Below, piece after piece: positions 54,638-64,000 of a stretch of 64,000 bases of DNA (its first letter is position 1; every line of letters begins with the position of its first letter). The notes under the pieces are model-generated. The model had not been told where the DNA came from. It was given only the letters and a program-made list of their open reading frames with translations, and did not search any database. The DNA lies in contig NZ_LMUX01000008.1 in assembly GCF_009765705.1 (NCBI RefSeq), positions 20,156 to 84,155 of the forward strand, written 5' to 3'. A program made the position numbers and the translations under genes. The DNA comes from Burkholderia sp. L27(2015). Its GTDB lineage: Bacteria > Pseudomonadota > Gammaproteobacteria > Burkholderiales > Burkholderiaceae.

Positions 54638-55936
54638 ATGAGTTCATTAGCAGAGCGCGCCGTTGCAAAGAAACGCACGCCGTTAAACCGCAACCAGATT
54701 GTCGGTTTCTGGGGCGCCTGGACCGGTTGGACCCTGGACGGGATGGATTCCTTCATCTACGCCCTGGTGCTCGCCCCGGCTCTCACCGAACTGCTGCCCA
54801 AGTCAGGGTATGCGGCGACCCCGGGCAACATCGGGCTCGCGGGCTCGATTTTATTTGCGTTGTTCCTGGTCGGCTGGGGCTTGTCGTTCATATGGGGGCC
54901 GCTGGCCGACCGCTTTGGCCGTACCAAGGTGCTGGCCGGCACGATTTTCATGTTCGCTATCTTCACAGGCCTGGCCGCAACTTCACATAACGTCTGGGAG
55001 TTAGGCACCTATCGCTTTTTGGCCGGCATCGGCATCGGCGGCGAGTGGGCGCTGGCGGGTACCTACGTTGCGGAGGCATGGCCCGAGGATCGCCGCAAAA
55101 TGGGCGCCGGCTATCTGCAGACCGGCTATTACGCAGGCTTCTTTCTCGCGGCCGCGCTGAACTATACGGTAGGCGCGCATTTCGGCTGGCGGGCCATGTT
55201 CCTGGTCGGCGCGCTGCCTGTCGTGGTGTCGATCATCGTGCTGCTGCGCGTGAAGGAAACCGAAAAATGGCAGAAGGTGGACCCCAGCGCAGTACACCAC
55301 GGCAGTCCACTCAAGGAAATTTTCAGCCCGAAATATCTGAAGCGAACCTTGGTGGCCGCTGCATTGCTCACGGTCGCGATTATCGGTTTGTGGGCCGGAG
55401 CGGTGTACGAGCCGTCCGCGGTGATTCTGATGGCAACCAAGGCTGGCCTGGCGCGCCCGGAAGCCGTCAAGCTCGCTTCACTCGCCACCGGTTTGCTTTC
55501 GATCGGGACGATACTCGGCTGTCTGGCGCTGCCGCCGATGGCGGAACGCATAGGGCGACGCGCGACGCTCGCAGTGTATTTTATCGGTATGGCTGCGTCG
55601 ATCGCACTGACGTTCGGGTGGGCGTTTTACCTGGACGACGGCCTGTATATTTTTATCGCGCTGTTGTTCGTGTTGGGCTTTTTCGGCGGCAACTTTGCGC
55701 TGTTCAGCCTGTGGTTGCCCGAGCAGTTTGAAACCCGGGTGCGCGCTACGGCGTTCGCGTTTTGTACGTCCTCGGGACGTTTTCTGGGTGCCGGGGTGAA
55801 CTTCGCGTTGGGCGCGATGGTGCTGCATTGGGGAACCCTGGGCACGCCGGTGGCGCTGACCGCGATCATCTTTGTGCTGGGTCTGTTGATCATTCCATTC
55901 TCGCCGGAAACCCGAGGCCAGGTATTGCCTAATTGA
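54638..55936 (+). CDS. MFS transporter (sialate/carboxylate SHS-type), likely malonate uptake
   Basis: A 432-residue inner-membrane symporter from the ATG at 54638, chosen for its GGAGGAG ribosome site; the 34 upstream residues are rejected. It has 12 helices. The signature GFWGAWTGWTLDGMDSF, ADRFGRTKVLAG, and GIGIGGEWALAGTYVAEAWP place it in the sialate:H+ symporter-type (SHS) MFS group, whose members move carboxylates. It is divergent from the mdc operon, and no MdcL/MdcM or MdcF gene is present, so malonate is the obvious candidate substrate by inference. Confidence 0.87.
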   Translation: MSSLAERAVAKKRTPLNRNQIVGFWGAWTGWTLDGMDSFIYALVLAPALTELLPKSGYAATPGNIGLAGSILFALFLVGWGLSFIWGPLADRFGRTKVLAGTIFMFAIFTGLAATSHNVWELGTYRFLAGIGIGGEWALAGTYVAEAWPEDRRKMGAGYLQTGYYAGFFLAAALNYTVGAHFGWRAMFLVGALPVVVSIIVLLRVKETEKWQKVDPSAVHHGSPLKEIFSPKYLKRTLVAAALLTVAIIGLWAGAVYEPSAVILMATKAGLARPEAVKLASLATGLLSIGTILGCLALPPMAERIGRRATLAVYFIGMAASIALTFGWAFYLDDGLYIFIALLFVLGFFGGNFALFSLWLPEQFETRVRATAFAFCTSSGRFLGAGVNFALGAMVLHWGTLGTPVALTAIIFVLGLLIIPFSPETRGQVLPN

Positions 55937-56041
55937 GTGTTCGCCTGACAGGATCGGTGGGATGAAATCGGCGGGATAACTACTCGCTGGACGAGGAACG
56001 CTGCGGCGATGAGCATCGCCGCAGCGAAATCTTATCCGCGT

Positions 56042-57031
56042 TCAGCCGTTCAGCAGCCCCATCGCCTGCTCCGGATACCGCGAACCCGCGGCGACATCCG
56101 GCGGAAATACCTCATTGAGCTCTTCCAATTCGGCAGCACTGAGCGTCACTTCCAGCGCGCCCACATTCTCGTCTAGATATTTGCGGCGCTTGGTGCCAGG
56201 GATAGGCACCAGATCGTCACCCTGCGCCAGTACCCAAGCCAATGCAAGCTGAGATGCGGGCACCCCCTTCACGCGAGCCAGTTGCTGGACCTTCTCGACC
56301 AGCACCAGATTTTTCGCGAAGTTTTCGCCTTGAAAGCGCGGGCTCTGCTTGCGGTAATCGTCGTCGGTAAAGTCGTCCGGACTCGTGATCGTACCCGTCA
56401 GGAAACCTCGGCCAAGCGGGCTATACGGCACGAACCCGACTCCTAGCTTGCGACACGCGGCAAGCACGTCGGTCTCGGCGTCACGCGTCCACAGCGAATA
56501 TTCCGTTTGCACCGCGGTGATGGGATGCGTGTTGTGAGCGCGCAGCAGCGTTTGCGGCGATACCTCGCACAAGCCCACGAAGCGGATCTTGCCCTCGCTC
56601 ACCAGATCGCCCAGCGTGCCGACCGTCTCTTCGATCGGTGTCGCCGGATCGACGCGATGCTGGTAATACAAATCGATGTGGTCGACACCCAGGCGTGACA
56701 AACTGCCGTCGACCGATTTGCGAACATAATCCGGGCGGCCGCTGGCGCCACGCACCAGCGGATTGGCCGGATCGCGCAGGATGCCGAATTTGGTCGCGAT
56801 AAACGCCGAGTTGCGCTGTCCCTTGAGGGCACGGCCCAGCAGTTGCTCGTTGGTATGCGGGCCGTAAATATCGGCCGTGTCGAAAAAAGTAATGCCTTGG
56901 TCGAGTGCGCGGTGAATGGTCGCGATCGATTCCGCGTCGTCGCGATGCGCATAGAACTCGCTCATACCCATGCAGCCCAGCCCTATTGCGGAAACTTCTG
57001 GGCCGTTCAAACCGAGTTTACGTGTCTTCAA
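56042..57031 (-). CDS. Aldo/keto reductase
   Basis: A 329-residue TIM-barrel oxidoreductase. The TTG start at 57031 ([13 protein letters not shown]) with a GGAG element fits the family N-terminus; the frame stays open to 57313 but that part is not family-like. Active-site landmarks are [18 protein letters not shown] (Asp and Tyr), the Lys in AFIATKFG, and the His in YYQHRVD. NADPH binding is suggested by [18 protein letters not shown] near the end. Substrate is unknown. It is divergent from folA. Confidence 0.88.
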   Translation of the reverse strand: MKTRKLGLNGPEVSAIGLGCMGMSEFYAHRDDAESIATIHRALDQGITFFDTADIYGPHTNEQLLGRALKGQRNSAFIATKFGILRDPANPLVRGASGRPDYVRKSVDGSLSRLGVDHIDLYYQHRVDPATPIEETVGTLGDLVSEGKIRFVGLCEVSPQTLLRAHNTHPITAVQTEYSLWTRDAETDVLAACRKLGVGFVPYSPLGRGFLTGTITSPDDFTDDDYRKQSPRFQGENFAKNLVLVEKVQQLARVKGVPASQLALAWVLAQGDDLVPIPGTKRRKYLDENVGALEVTLSAAELEELNEVFPPDVAAGSRYPEQAMGLLNG

Positions 57032-57173
57032 GTCTAGCTCCGGAAAGCGACTGCGCCTGCCAAGCAAGCGGGCGTGTCGAGTGGATAATAGTGTAATCGG
57101 TCGAGCTTGTTTTTGGCACAGCCGCCTCGCTACGGCATCAGAAAGCCGGGCAAGATCGGGTAAACTGCGGTCC

Positions 57174-57674
57174 ATGACTACTCTTACGCTGATCGTTGCG
57201 CGTGCACGCAACGGCGTCATTGGACGCGACAACCAACTGCCGTGGCGCCTGCCCGAAGACCTTGCATTCTTCAAGCGCACCACCATGGGCGCGCCCATTA
57301 TCATGGGCCGCAAGACTCACGAATCGATAGGCCGGCCGCTGCCGGGGCGCCGTAACCTGGTGGTTACGAGGGATGCCACGAAAACCTTCGAGGGATGCGA
57401 AACCGTCGGTAGCCTGGAAGAAGCGCTGTCGCGCTGTGGCGTCGATGGTGTCGCAGAGGCATTCCTGATCGGCGGCGCACAACTCTACGCCACCGGCATC
57501 GCGCTGGCTCAGCGCCTGATCGTGACCGAGATCGATTATGACTTTGCCGGCGACGCGACTTTTCCGGCACCGGATCCAGCGTTATGGGTGGAGGTCTCGC
57601 GGCAAACGCATCGGGCGATCGAACCTGAACCGTTTGCTTATGCGTTTGTCGAGTACGGGCGCAAAGCTAGATAA
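57174..57674 (+). CDS. folA: Dihydrofolate reductase
   Basis: Reduces dihydrofolate with NADPH. It has 166 residues from the ATG at 57174. Landmarks are [19 protein letters not shown] with [12 protein letters not shown] (the active-site acidic residue is the Asp in PEDL), [23 protein letters not shown], and [12 protein letters not shown]. It divides function with thyA, which regenerates dihydrofolate. It is divergent from the aldo/keto reductase. Confidence is high. Confidence 0.96.
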   Translation: MTTLTLIVARARNGVIGRDNQLPWRLPEDLAFFKRTTMGAPIIMGRKTHESIGRPLPGRRNLVVTRDATKTFEGCETVGSLEEALSRCGVDGVAEAFLIGGAQLYATGIALAQRLIVTEIDYDFAGDATFPAPDPALWVEVSRQTHRAIEPEPFAYAFVEYGRKAR

Positions 57675-57675
57675 G

Positions 57676-57735
57676 CGGCCGAGTCGGTTTCGAGTCGGCG
57701 TCGGGTGAGCGTCGGTTCGGGTCGGCATCGTTGCG
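57676..57735. repeat. Degenerate GTCGG-rich repeat
   Basis: The spacer after folA is made mostly of CGAGTCGG / GCGTCGG-like units in loose tandem. There is no exact period, so the call is weak. Confidence 0.4.
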
Positions 57736-57775
57736 GTCCCGGCGGCCGCACGGCACGCCGGGAGATCGGCCGATA

Positions 57776-59134
57776 TCACTGCCCGGCGATCGTCATCCGC
57801 TCGATCAGCACCGAACCCGTTTCCTTGGTGCCGCGTATCAAGGTGTCGGCGCCTATCGCCACCACTTGCTGGAACATGTCCTGCAGACGGCCAGCAATCG
57901 TAATGCCTTCCACCGGATATTGAATCTCGCCGTTCTCAACCCAGAAACCGGCCGCGCCACGCGAGTAATCGCCCGTCACGTAGTTCACGCCCTGCCCCAT
58001 CAATTCGGTCAGCAGCAATCCGGTCCCAAGCTTTTTCAACATCGCGCGGAAGTCGTCATCACGGCGGGTCTTGGTGCTGCGCAGCGCGAGGTTATGCGAG
58101 CCGCCGGCGTTACCGGTGGTCTGCATCCCAAGTTTGCGCGCCGAATAGGTCGACAGAAAATAACCTTGCACCACGCCGCCGCTGACCACGCTGCGTTGCC
58201 GCGTGCGCACCCCTTCTTCATCGAACGGTGCGCTACCGACCGCGCGCAGCACGTGCGGGTCTTCGACGATTTCGATGTGCGGAGCAAATACCTGCTTGCC
58301 CAGGCTGTCGACCAAAAACGAAGTCTTGCGATACAGCGCGCCGCCGCTGGTGGCCTGCACGAACGCGCCGAGCAAGCCTGCCGCCAGGGGCGCCTCGAAC
58401 AGCACGGGGCATTTGCGCGTGTCCAGGCTGCGCGCACCGATGCGTGCAAGCGCACGCTGGGCGGCGTAACGGCCGATCGCCTCGGGCGGCGCCAAGTCGT
58501 CCATGCGGCGCTGCGAGCTGTACCAGTCGTCACGTTGCATCGAACGCCCGGAGCCGGCAATCGGCGAACACGCGACGTAATGACGTGAATACGGGTAGCC
58601 GGCCAAGAAGCCGCGGCTGGTCGCCAGCACGAATTGCGAATGTTGCGCCGAGACGCTTGCGCCTTCGCTATTGCGAATATTGGGATCGGTATCGAAGGCA
58701 GCCTGCTCGGCGCGGCGCGCCAGCTCGACAGCCTGGTCGGCATCCACATCCCACGGGTGATACAGATCGAGCTGGGGCGGATTGGTTTCGAGCAGGTCGC
58801 TCTCGGCCAGACCGGCGCAATCGTCCTCGGCCGTGAAGCGGGCGATGTTGTACGCGGCCGCGACCGTATCGCGCAAGGCTTGCGGCGAAAAATCGGAAGT
58901 GCTGGCGTTGCCGCGCTTGGTGCCGATGAAAACCGTGACGCCGACCGTTTTGTCGCGGTTGTGCTCGATCGTATCGACCTTGCCATGCCGGACGCTGACG
59001 GACAAGCCATCGCCTTCGGCGATTTCAGTCGCGGCGTCGCTCGCGCCCAGCTCCTTGGCGTGTAGCAGAATATCCTGCGCCAGCGATTTGAGCTGGTCCT
59101 GGGTATGCGGGAAAAAGCGTTCTTGTGCAGCCAT
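57776..59134 (-). CDS. pmbA: Metalloprotease-like PmbA/TldE
   Basis: Part of the TldD/TldE (PmbA) protease that degrades unfolded peptides and matures some peptides; TldE itself lacks the zinc site. It has 452 residues from the ATG at 59134 (MAAQERFFPH). Landmarks are SVSVRHGKVDTIEHNRD, TKRGNASTSDFS, and the C-terminal GYFLSTYSARKLGM, NLALRS and GDYSRGAAGFWVENGEI blocks. No tldD was seen. The divergent neighbour is yjgA. Confidence 0.93.
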   Translation of the reverse strand: MAAQERFFPHTQDQLKSLAQDILLHAKELGASDAATEIAEGDGLSVSVRHGKVDTIEHNRDKTVGVTVFIGTKRGNASTSDFSPQALRDTVAAAYNIARFTAEDDCAGLAESDLLETNPPQLDLYHPWDVDADQAVELARRAEQAAFDTDPNIRNSEGASVSAQHSQFVLATSRGFLAGYPYSRHYVACSPIAGSGRSMQRDDWYSSQRRMDDLAPPEAIGRYAAQRALARIGARSLDTRKCPVLFEAPLAAGLLGAFVQATSGGALYRKTSFLVDSLGKQVFAPHIEIVEDPHVLRAVGSAPFDEEGVRTRQRSVVSGGVVQGYFLSTYSARKLGMQTTGNAGGSHNLALRSTKTRRDDDFRAMLKKLGTGLLLTELMGQGVNYVTGDYSRGAAGFWVENGEIQYPVEGITIAGRLQDMFQQVVAIGADTLIRGTKETGSVLIERMTIAGQ

Positions 59135-59312
59135 ATAGGTAGGAATCTCCGTGGACTGGAGGATCATAGCAAGGCTTGCGCCCCTGTGCTCGAATCGGAT
59201 TCGTTCGAGTTCGTCCGCGCACCTCCGAGCTACCTGTTAGAAGTACGTTACAAGTGACTTCTAACACGATGGCGTGCGGCCCGCGGACGCGCCGCGTTAC
59301 AATACGCCCATC

Positions 59313-59990
59313 ATGAAGAAAAGACCTTTTACCGCGAATTCCGGCCTTGTGCCGGTCGCCGACGATACTGCCGCCAACCCCGTTGACGACAACGTCGACG
59401 AAAACGGTTACGACCGCCCCAGCAAATCGCAACTCAAACGGGACATGTTGGCTTTGCAGGCGCTAGGCTCCGAAATTGCCGATCTGTCGAAAGACGCACT
59501 GAAAAAAGTCCCGATGCCCGAAAAGCTCGATGATGCGGTACGTGAAGCACGCCGCATCACCTCCCACGAAGGCCGACGCCGGCAAATCCAGTATGTCGGG
59601 CGCGTCATGCGCGATCTGGACGAAAGCGAAGTGGCGGCCATACGCTCCGCGCTCGATAAAATGAAGGGCGCAAGCAGCGCCGAGACCGCCAAGCTGCATG
59701 CCATCGAGCGTTGGCGCGACCAATTGCTCAAGGGCGACGAGGCACTGACCGAATTCATCCGCCGCTATCCGCATGCGGACCCGCAAGAAGGCCGCACCTT
59801 GATTCGCAATAGCCGGCGCGAATCCGAACAGAAAAAATCGCCGCGTTACTTTCGCGAGCTGTTCCAGTGGGTCAAGACCGCACTGGATAAAGCGCACAAG
59901 GACGAAGACGACGACGCTGATGCGCAGCTGAATCTGGACGACGGCGACCCACGCGAGGACCAAGATGACGCCTACTACCGCCCCGAGTAA
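59313..59990 (+). CDS. yjgA: YjgA (DUF615), ribosome-associated protein
   Basis: A 225-residue protein of the YjgA/DarP family, which associates with late 50S assembly particles. Family blocks are [36 protein letters not shown] and [13 protein letters not shown]. The start ATG at 59313 (MKKRPFTAN) fits the family; the frame extends 13 residues upstream. The C-terminal tail is unusually acidic ([16 protein letters not shown]). It overlaps mog by 26 bp. Confidence 0.92.
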   Translation: MKKRPFTANSGLVPVADDTAANPVDDNVDENGYDRPSKSQLKRDMLALQALGSEIADLSKDALKKVPMPEKLDDAVREARRITSHEGRRRQIQYVGRVMRDLDESEVAAIRSALDKMKGASSAETAKLHAIERWRDQLLKGDEALTEFIRRYPHADPQEGRTLIRNSRRESEQKKSPRYFRELFQWVKTALDKAHKDEDDDADAQLNLDDGDPREDQDDAYYRPE

Positions 59991-60612
59991 CAACGCTGCC
60001 GCCGACCCGGCGCAAGAGCGTGAGCTGGTCATAGGACTGGTGTCGGTGAGCGATCGCGCTAGCCAGGGCACTTATCAGGACCAGGGTATCCCGGCGCTCC
60101 AGGAATGGCTGGCAAGTGCGCTCGCATCCCCGTTTCGGATCGAGACGCGCCTGATTCCCGATGAACTGAACTTGATCTCGAAAACACTGATCGAGCTGGT
60201 CGACCAGGCGCACTGCGATCTGGTGCTCACTACCGGAGGCACGGGCCCGGCGCGGCGCGACGTGACGCCCGAGGCAACGCTGGCGGTGGCCACCAAGACC
60301 ATGCCCGGTTTTGGCGAGCAGATGCGCCAAGTCAGCCTGCGCTTCGTGCCGACGGCGATTCTTTCGCGCCAGGTGGCGGTGATCCGCGAGACGGCCGCAC
60401 ACGCGGCGCTGATCATCAATTTGCCGGGGCAACCCAAGGCGATCAAGGAAACGCTGGAAGGATTGCGCGGGCCGGACGGCGCCGTGCAGGTCGACGGCAT
60501 TTTTGCGGCTGTGCCTTACTGTATCGACCTGATAGGCGGCCCTTACATCGAGACCAACCCTGCGGTTGTGCTGGGGTTTCGGCCTAAAAGCGCGCGGCGC
60601 CCTGCCGTTTGA
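59965..60612 (+). CDS. mog: Molybdopterin adenylyltransferase
   Basis: Adenylates molybdopterin in molybdenum cofactor synthesis. It has 215 residues, slightly longer than the roughly 195 of E. coli because of a short N-terminal extension. Landmarks are [38 protein letters not shown], and [13 protein letters not shown]. Its coding region overlaps the end of yjgA by 26 bp in another frame, so expression is probably coupled. No molybdoenzyme gene is near. Confidence 0.93.
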   Translation: MTPTTAPSNNAAADPAQERELVIGLVSVSDRASQGTYQDQGIPALQEWLASALASPFRIETRLIPDELNLISKTLIELVDQAHCDLVLTTGGTGPARRDVTPEATLAVATKTMPGFGEQMRQVSLRFVPTAILSRQVAVIRETAAHAALIINLPGQPKAIKETLEGLRGPDGAVQVDGIFAAVPYCIDLIGGPYIETNPAVVLGFRPKSARRPAV

Positions 60613-60617
60613 GGGGG

Positions 60618-61217
60618 TCAGTCGGCGACTTCAATGCCCCGCGTGGTCCGAATGAAATGCTGGCGGTAGTACTTCAGCTCGTCGATCGACTCATGGATAT
60701 CGGCCATCGCGGTATGCATCGCCCGCTTTTGAAAGCCCTTATAAATGGTCGGCTCCCAGCGACGGCACAATTCTTTCAAGGTGCTGACGTCGAGATTGCG
60801 ATAGTGAAAGAACGTTTCGAACTCGGGCATCCAGCGCGCCATGAAGCGGCGATCCTGGCAGATCGAATTGCCGCACATGGGCGACTTGCCAGCCGGTACG
60901 TACTGGGCCAGAAACGCCTGCAACTGCGCGCTCGCCGACGCTTCGTCCACGGTGGACGCGCGCACCCGCTCGATCAAACCGGAACGGCCGTGCGTGTTCT
61001 TGTTCCAGTCGTCCATGAGATCCAAGGTGGCGTCGGACTGGTGGATCGCCAAGATCGGGCCTTCGATCGCCACTTTCAGATCGGAATCGGTCACGACCAC
61101 GGCCACTTCGATAATGCGGTCGGTCTGCGGTTCGAGACCGGTCATTTCCATATCCAGCCAAATCAGGTTGAACTCACTGCGGGTCAGCGTGGCAGGTGCT
61201 TCGGTGGGGGTAGTCAT
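60618..61217 (-). CDS. orn: Oligoribonuclease
   Basis: Degrades 2-5 nt RNA oligos and also finishes cyclic-di-GMP breakdown by cleaving pGpG. It has 199 residues. The DEDDh exonuclease residues are visible: [11 protein letters not shown] (Asp, Glu), the Asp in LDLMDDWN, and [14 protein letters not shown] (His and Asp). It converges on mog with 5 bp between the stops and is divergent from the peptidase gene. The GGDEF-EAL protein is 25 kb away. Confidence 0.95.
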   Translation of the reverse strand: MTTPTEAPATLTRSEFNLIWLDMEMTGLEPQTDRIIEVAVVVTDSDLKVAIEGPILAIHQSDATLDLMDDWNKNTHGRSGLIERVRASTVDEASASAQLQAFLAQYVPAGKSPMCGNSICQDRRFMARWMPEFETFFHYRNLDVSTLKELCRRWEPTIYKGFQKRAMHTAMADIHESIDELKYYRQHFIRTTRGIEVAD

Positions 61218-61483
61218 GGTCGATAAGATCGCAAGGAAGGGAGAAGAGTTGGCGGTATTGTGCCCGATTCATCCCAGGTAGGGTGAGCGACCGGCCGTTG
61301 TACCGACCCGCGCCATTGTTTTCGGGGCCGTCGCCCTCATCTTCGGCATGGGTTGATGGCCGACTGGTGGCCAACTCGCGCCCAATTTGTGGCCGGTTCA
61401 CGCCTTGCTAACGCGCCGCGCTTGGGTAGCGCCGAACGTGAGAGAATTTGCATTCCAATGCTGCTATAACCGGATTTTCGCCG

Positions 61484-62734
61484 ATGTTTACCACGCTGTT
61501 CGTCATTGTCCTTGCGGCAATGGTTGCTACCAAATACTGGCTCGCGCTGCGCCAGATACGCTATGTCGCGCAACACCGCGCCGCCGTGCCTGCGCAATTC
61601 AGCTCAAGCATCACGCTGGACTCGCACCAGAATGCCGCCGATTACACCATAGCGCGCACTCGGCTGGCACTCTATGAAATCGCCGTCGGCGCCGCGGTAC
61701 TGCTGGCGTTGACGCTGTGCGGCGGGCTGCAGTGGCTCGACACGGTGATTTCCGGCGTGCTCGGACACGGTTATGTCGGCCAGTTGGTGACCATCGGGGC
61801 CGTGATCGCGATCACCAGCGTGGCCGATTTGCCGTTCGACTATTACCGTCACTTCGTGATCGAGGCGCGCTTCGGCTTCAATCGGATGACGCCGGCCCTG
61901 TTCCTCGCGGATCTGGCCAAGGGTACCCTCATCGGGCTGCTGCTGGGCGCTCCGCTGCTGTTCGCCGTGCTCTGGCTGATGCGTCAGGCAGGCGACGCCT
62001 GGTGGTGGTGGGCGTGGCTGCTGTGGGTGACGTTCAATATGCTGGTGCTGGTGCTCTATCCGACCCTGATCGCGCCGCTATTCAACAAATTCAAGCCGCT
62101 GGACGACGCCAGCCTGCGCGAACGTATCGAATCCTTGCTCAGGCGCTGCGGCTTTGCGGCCAAAGGCCTGTTCGTGATGGACGGCAGCCGCCGCTCGGCG
62201 CATGGCAATGCCTACTTCACCGGTTTCGGCTCGGCCAAGCGCATCGTGTTCTTCGACACCTTGCTCTCACGCTTGAGCGGCGATGAGATCGAAGCGGTGC
62301 TCGCGCACGAACTGGGGCATTTCAAGCGCCGCCACGTCCTCAAACGTCTGGTGGTGACCTTCGCGATCAGCCTGGTGTTGCTCGCCCTGCTCGGTTGGCT
62401 CGCGCAACAGCCGTGGTTCTATACGGGGCTGGGAGTGACACCCGCAGCCGACGGTAATCAGGCGCTCGCGCTGATCCTGTTCTTCATGGTGCTGCCGGTG
62501 TTTCTGTTCTTCGCCAGCCCATTGAACAGCCTGACTTCGCGCAAGCACGAGTTCGAAGCCGACGCCTTCGCGGCCAAACAGACCGATCCGGCGGATCTGG
62601 TCAGCGCGCTGGTCAAGCTGTATCAGGACAACGCCTCGACGTTGACCCCCGACCCGCTCTACACCGCTTTTTATTATTCGCACCCGCCAGCTTCGCAGCG
62701 CATCGACCGCCTGCTCGGCCATGGCGCCGCATGA
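61484..62734 (+). CDS. M48-family membrane metallopeptidase (Ste24/CAAX-protease-like)
   Basis: A 416-residue protein from the ATG at 61484; the TTG at 61448 is rejected because it lacks a ribosome site and adds no family sequence. The zinc site is [13 protein letters not shown] with the first His at residue 275; [11 protein letters not shown] supplies the third ligand Glu. About six membrane helices surround it. Many relatives cut membrane proteins in quality control, since CAAX prenylation does not occur in bacteria. The stop overlaps the rsgA start by four bases, so the genes are coupled. Confidence 0.92.
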   Translation: MFTTLFVIVLAAMVATKYWLALRQIRYVAQHRAAVPAQFSSSITLDSHQNAADYTIARTRLALYEIAVGAAVLLALTLCGGLQWLDTVISGVLGHGYVGQLVTIGAVIAITSVADLPFDYYRHFVIEARFGFNRMTPALFLADLAKGTLIGLLLGAPLLFAVLWLMRQAGDAWWWWAWLLWVTFNMLVLVLYPTLIAPLFNKFKPLDDASLRERIESLLRRCGFAAKGLFVMDGSRRSAHGNAYFTGFGSAKRIVFFDTLLSRLSGDEIEAVLAHELGHFKRRHVLKRLVVTFAISLVLLALLGWLAQQPWFYTGLGVTPAADGNQALALILFFMVLPVFLFFASPLNSLTSRKHEFEADAFAAKQTDPADLVSALVKLYQDNASTLTPDPLYTAFYYSHPPASQRIDRLLGHGAA

Positions 62735-63699
62735 CGCGGCCCAAGCGCAATATCGCGGCCAGCAAGCAGCGCGAACTGGACGCCAGCGGGGCGCAACTCA
62801 AGGAAGCAAGGCTGAGCGGCCAAGTCATCGCGGCCCACGGCCGCCATTACCTGGTAGCCCCTGCGGCAGGCGGCCCTGCCCTGCAATGCTTTCCGCGCGG
62901 TAAAAAAAGCCTGATCGCAGTGGGCGACCGTGTCTGGTACGAAACCAGCTCGGCCGACCAGGGCGTGATCGTTGAAATTGCCGAGCGGCGCAACTTGCTG
63001 CACCGCTCCGACCAATTCAAATCCAAGCTGTTTGCAGCCAACCTCGATCAGTTGCTGATCGTGCTCGGCACCGAGCCGTTCTTCAGCGAGGATTTGCTGG
63101 GCCGCGCGCTGGTCGCCGCCGACGCGCATGGCTTGCGCTCGCTGATTTTGTTGAACAAGATCGACGTCGAAAGCGCGCTGGCGGTTGCCCGCACGCGGCT
63201 CGCGCCGTATCGCGCGCTCGGCTACGAGGTGCTTGAAACCTCCGCACGCACCCATCCGGAAGCGACGTTGGCAGCGCTTGCGCCACATCTGCGCGGGCGC
63301 GCCACCTTGCTGCTGGGGCAATCGGGCATGGGTAAGTCGACACTGGTCAATTTGATCGTGCCTGACGCAGAAGCCGCCACCCGCGAAATTTCGACTGCGC
63401 TCAATAGCGGCAAGCACACCACCACTTTCACGCGTCTATACGCGCTGCCCGATGGCGGTGCCTTGATCGATTCGCCGGGTTTTCAGGAGTTCGGCCTGTA
63501 TCATCTGACCGAGGGTGAACTGGAGCGGGGCTTCCCCGAATTCAGACCGCGTCTGGCGGGTTGCCGTTTTTATAATTGTCGGCATCTGCATGAGCCTGGC
63601 TGCGCCATCCTGGAAGCCGTGACCGGCGGCGAGATCGCACCGGCCCGGCATGCGCTCTATGCGCAACTGGTGCACGAGGCAAGCCAGATCGTGCGTTAG
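62731..63699 (+). CDS. rsgA: Ribosome small subunit GTPase RsgA
   Basis: Circularly permuted GTPase that checks 30S maturation and removes RbfA. It has 322 residues. An OB-fold domain at the start is followed by G4 (LLNKID), G1 ([12 protein letters not shown], Lys about 202), and G3 ([10 protein letters not shown]) in permuted order. The C-terminal zinc finger is [15 protein letters not shown]. It starts inside the ATGA of the M48 gene. The DUF2007 gene follows 15 bp later. Confidence 0.95.
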   Translation: MTRPKRNIAASKQRELDASGAQLKEARLSGQVIAAHGRHYLVAPAAGGPALQCFPRGKKSLIAVGDRVWYETSSADQGVIVEIAERRNLLHRSDQFKSKLFAANLDQLLIVLGTEPFFSEDLLGRALVAADAHGLRSLILLNKIDVESALAVARTRLAPYRALGYEVLETSARTHPEATLAALAPHLRGRATLLLGQSGMGKSTLVNLIVPDAEAATREISTALNSGKHTTTFTRLYALPDGGALIDSPGFQEFGLYHLTEGELERGFPEFRPRLAGCRFYNCRHLHEPGCAILEAVTGGEIAPARHALYAQLVHEASQIVR

Positions 63700-63714
63700 C
63701 TTACAAAGGCAACG

Positions 63715-64000
63715 ATGAACAAGCTGTTGCGTGCTCCCAATCTGATGTTGGCCCAGCACTGGATCAACCTGCTGGAGCATGCGGGCATCGGCTGCGAACT
63801 GCACAACCGCTATTTGCAGGGAGCGCTCGGGGAAATTCCGGTAGATCAATGCGGCCCGGAGATCTGGATCACCGACGAGCGCGATATGGCGCTGGCCTCG
63901 CGGCTCATAGAGACGGCCCGCCGCGGGCCAGACGCGAGCACGCCGAGATGGCGCTGCATGCATTGCCAGGAGTGGCTGGAACCGCAGTTCACCGTATGCT
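63715..64000 (+). CDS. DUF2007 signal-transducing-protein-like gene (3' end cut off by the window edge)
   Basis: At least 95 residues are visible from the ATG at 63715 with no stop before the edge. The N-terminal LMLAQHWINLLEHAGI and GEIPVDQCGPEIWI segments match the small DUF2007 (putative prokaryotic signal-transducing) family. The end WRCMHCQEWLEPQFTVC looks like the start of a zinc-ribbon motif (CxxC...C). It is on the same strand as rsgA and 15 bp away, so it is probably the last gene of that unit. Function is not known. Confidence 0.75.
   Translation, partial: MNKLLRAPNLMLAQHWINLLEHAGIGCELHNRYLQGALGEIPVDQCGPEIWITDERDMALASRLIETARRGPDASTPRWRCMHCQEWLEPQFTVC

Overview
The window is about 64 kb of a GC-rich betaproteobacterial chromosome, most probably Burkholderiaceae (Burkholderia/Robbsia-like). 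The basis is gene content and order that I recognise from that family: an intracellular PHB depolymerase, a soluble RnfB next to nth, a DUF1841 gene, tandem cytochromes c beside a MoxR/VWA pair, ubiC-htpG, parE-parC, and pmbA / yjgA-mog / orn / M48 peptidase-rsgA. No rRNA, CRISPR array, transposase or integrase gene was seen. One tRNA gene, tRNA-Arg(CCT), is present.

Layout. 1-10 kb is core: PHB depolymerase (cut by the left edge), TetR regulator, rnfB, nth, DUF1841, two cytochromes c, MoxR ATPase plus VWA protein, BenE-type transporter, transaldolase. 10.0-13.4 kb looks accessory: it is visibly AT-richer, opens with a nested palindrome, and carries an unrecognised small protein, an unusual LuxR-type regulator and a FucP-family sugar transporter. 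13.4-14.7 kb holds a stand-alone ThiE-like gene coupled to an ACT-domain gene, flanked by two imperfect direct copies of a roughly 90-bp sequence that contains a terminator. 14.7-17.8 kb: a DUF3311/sodium-solute symporter pair and a spermidine-synthase-like methyltransferase-fold protein.

18.0-23.4 kb is a 2-ketogluconate operon (kguE-kguK-kguT-kguD-ptxS) preceded by a perfect 16-bp palindrome that closely resembles the published PtxS operator. 23.4-35.9 kb is mixed metabolism and signalling: DNA glycosylase, secreted alpha/beta hydrolase, ubiC-htpG, a MocR-type regulator divergent from VOC/EamA/aminotransferase/RidA genes, a GGDEF-EAL protein and a CopD-like membrane protein. 36-43 kb: topoisomerase IV (parE, parC) and Uup. 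43-47 kb: small uncharacterised proteins, the tRNA, an extradiol-dioxygenase-like protein, a mini-lipoprotein and thyA.

47.2-55.9 kb is a complete malonate decarboxylase operon (mdcA-B-C-D-E-G-H, minus strand) led by a GntR-type regulator, with a divergent SHS-type MFS carrier as the likely malonate uptake system. 56-64 kb returns to core genes: aldo/keto reductase, folA, pmbA, yjgA, mog, orn, M48 peptidase, rsgA and a DUF2007 gene cut by the right edge.

A recurring oddity is that many gene boundaries carry short tandem repeats (12-23 bp, usually 2-3 copies). One runs through the thyA stop codon, and similar repetitive DNA lies inside mdcB and at the end of one small gene. I did not find a clearly new multi-gene system; the accessory segment at 10.0-14.7 kb is the best place to look further.
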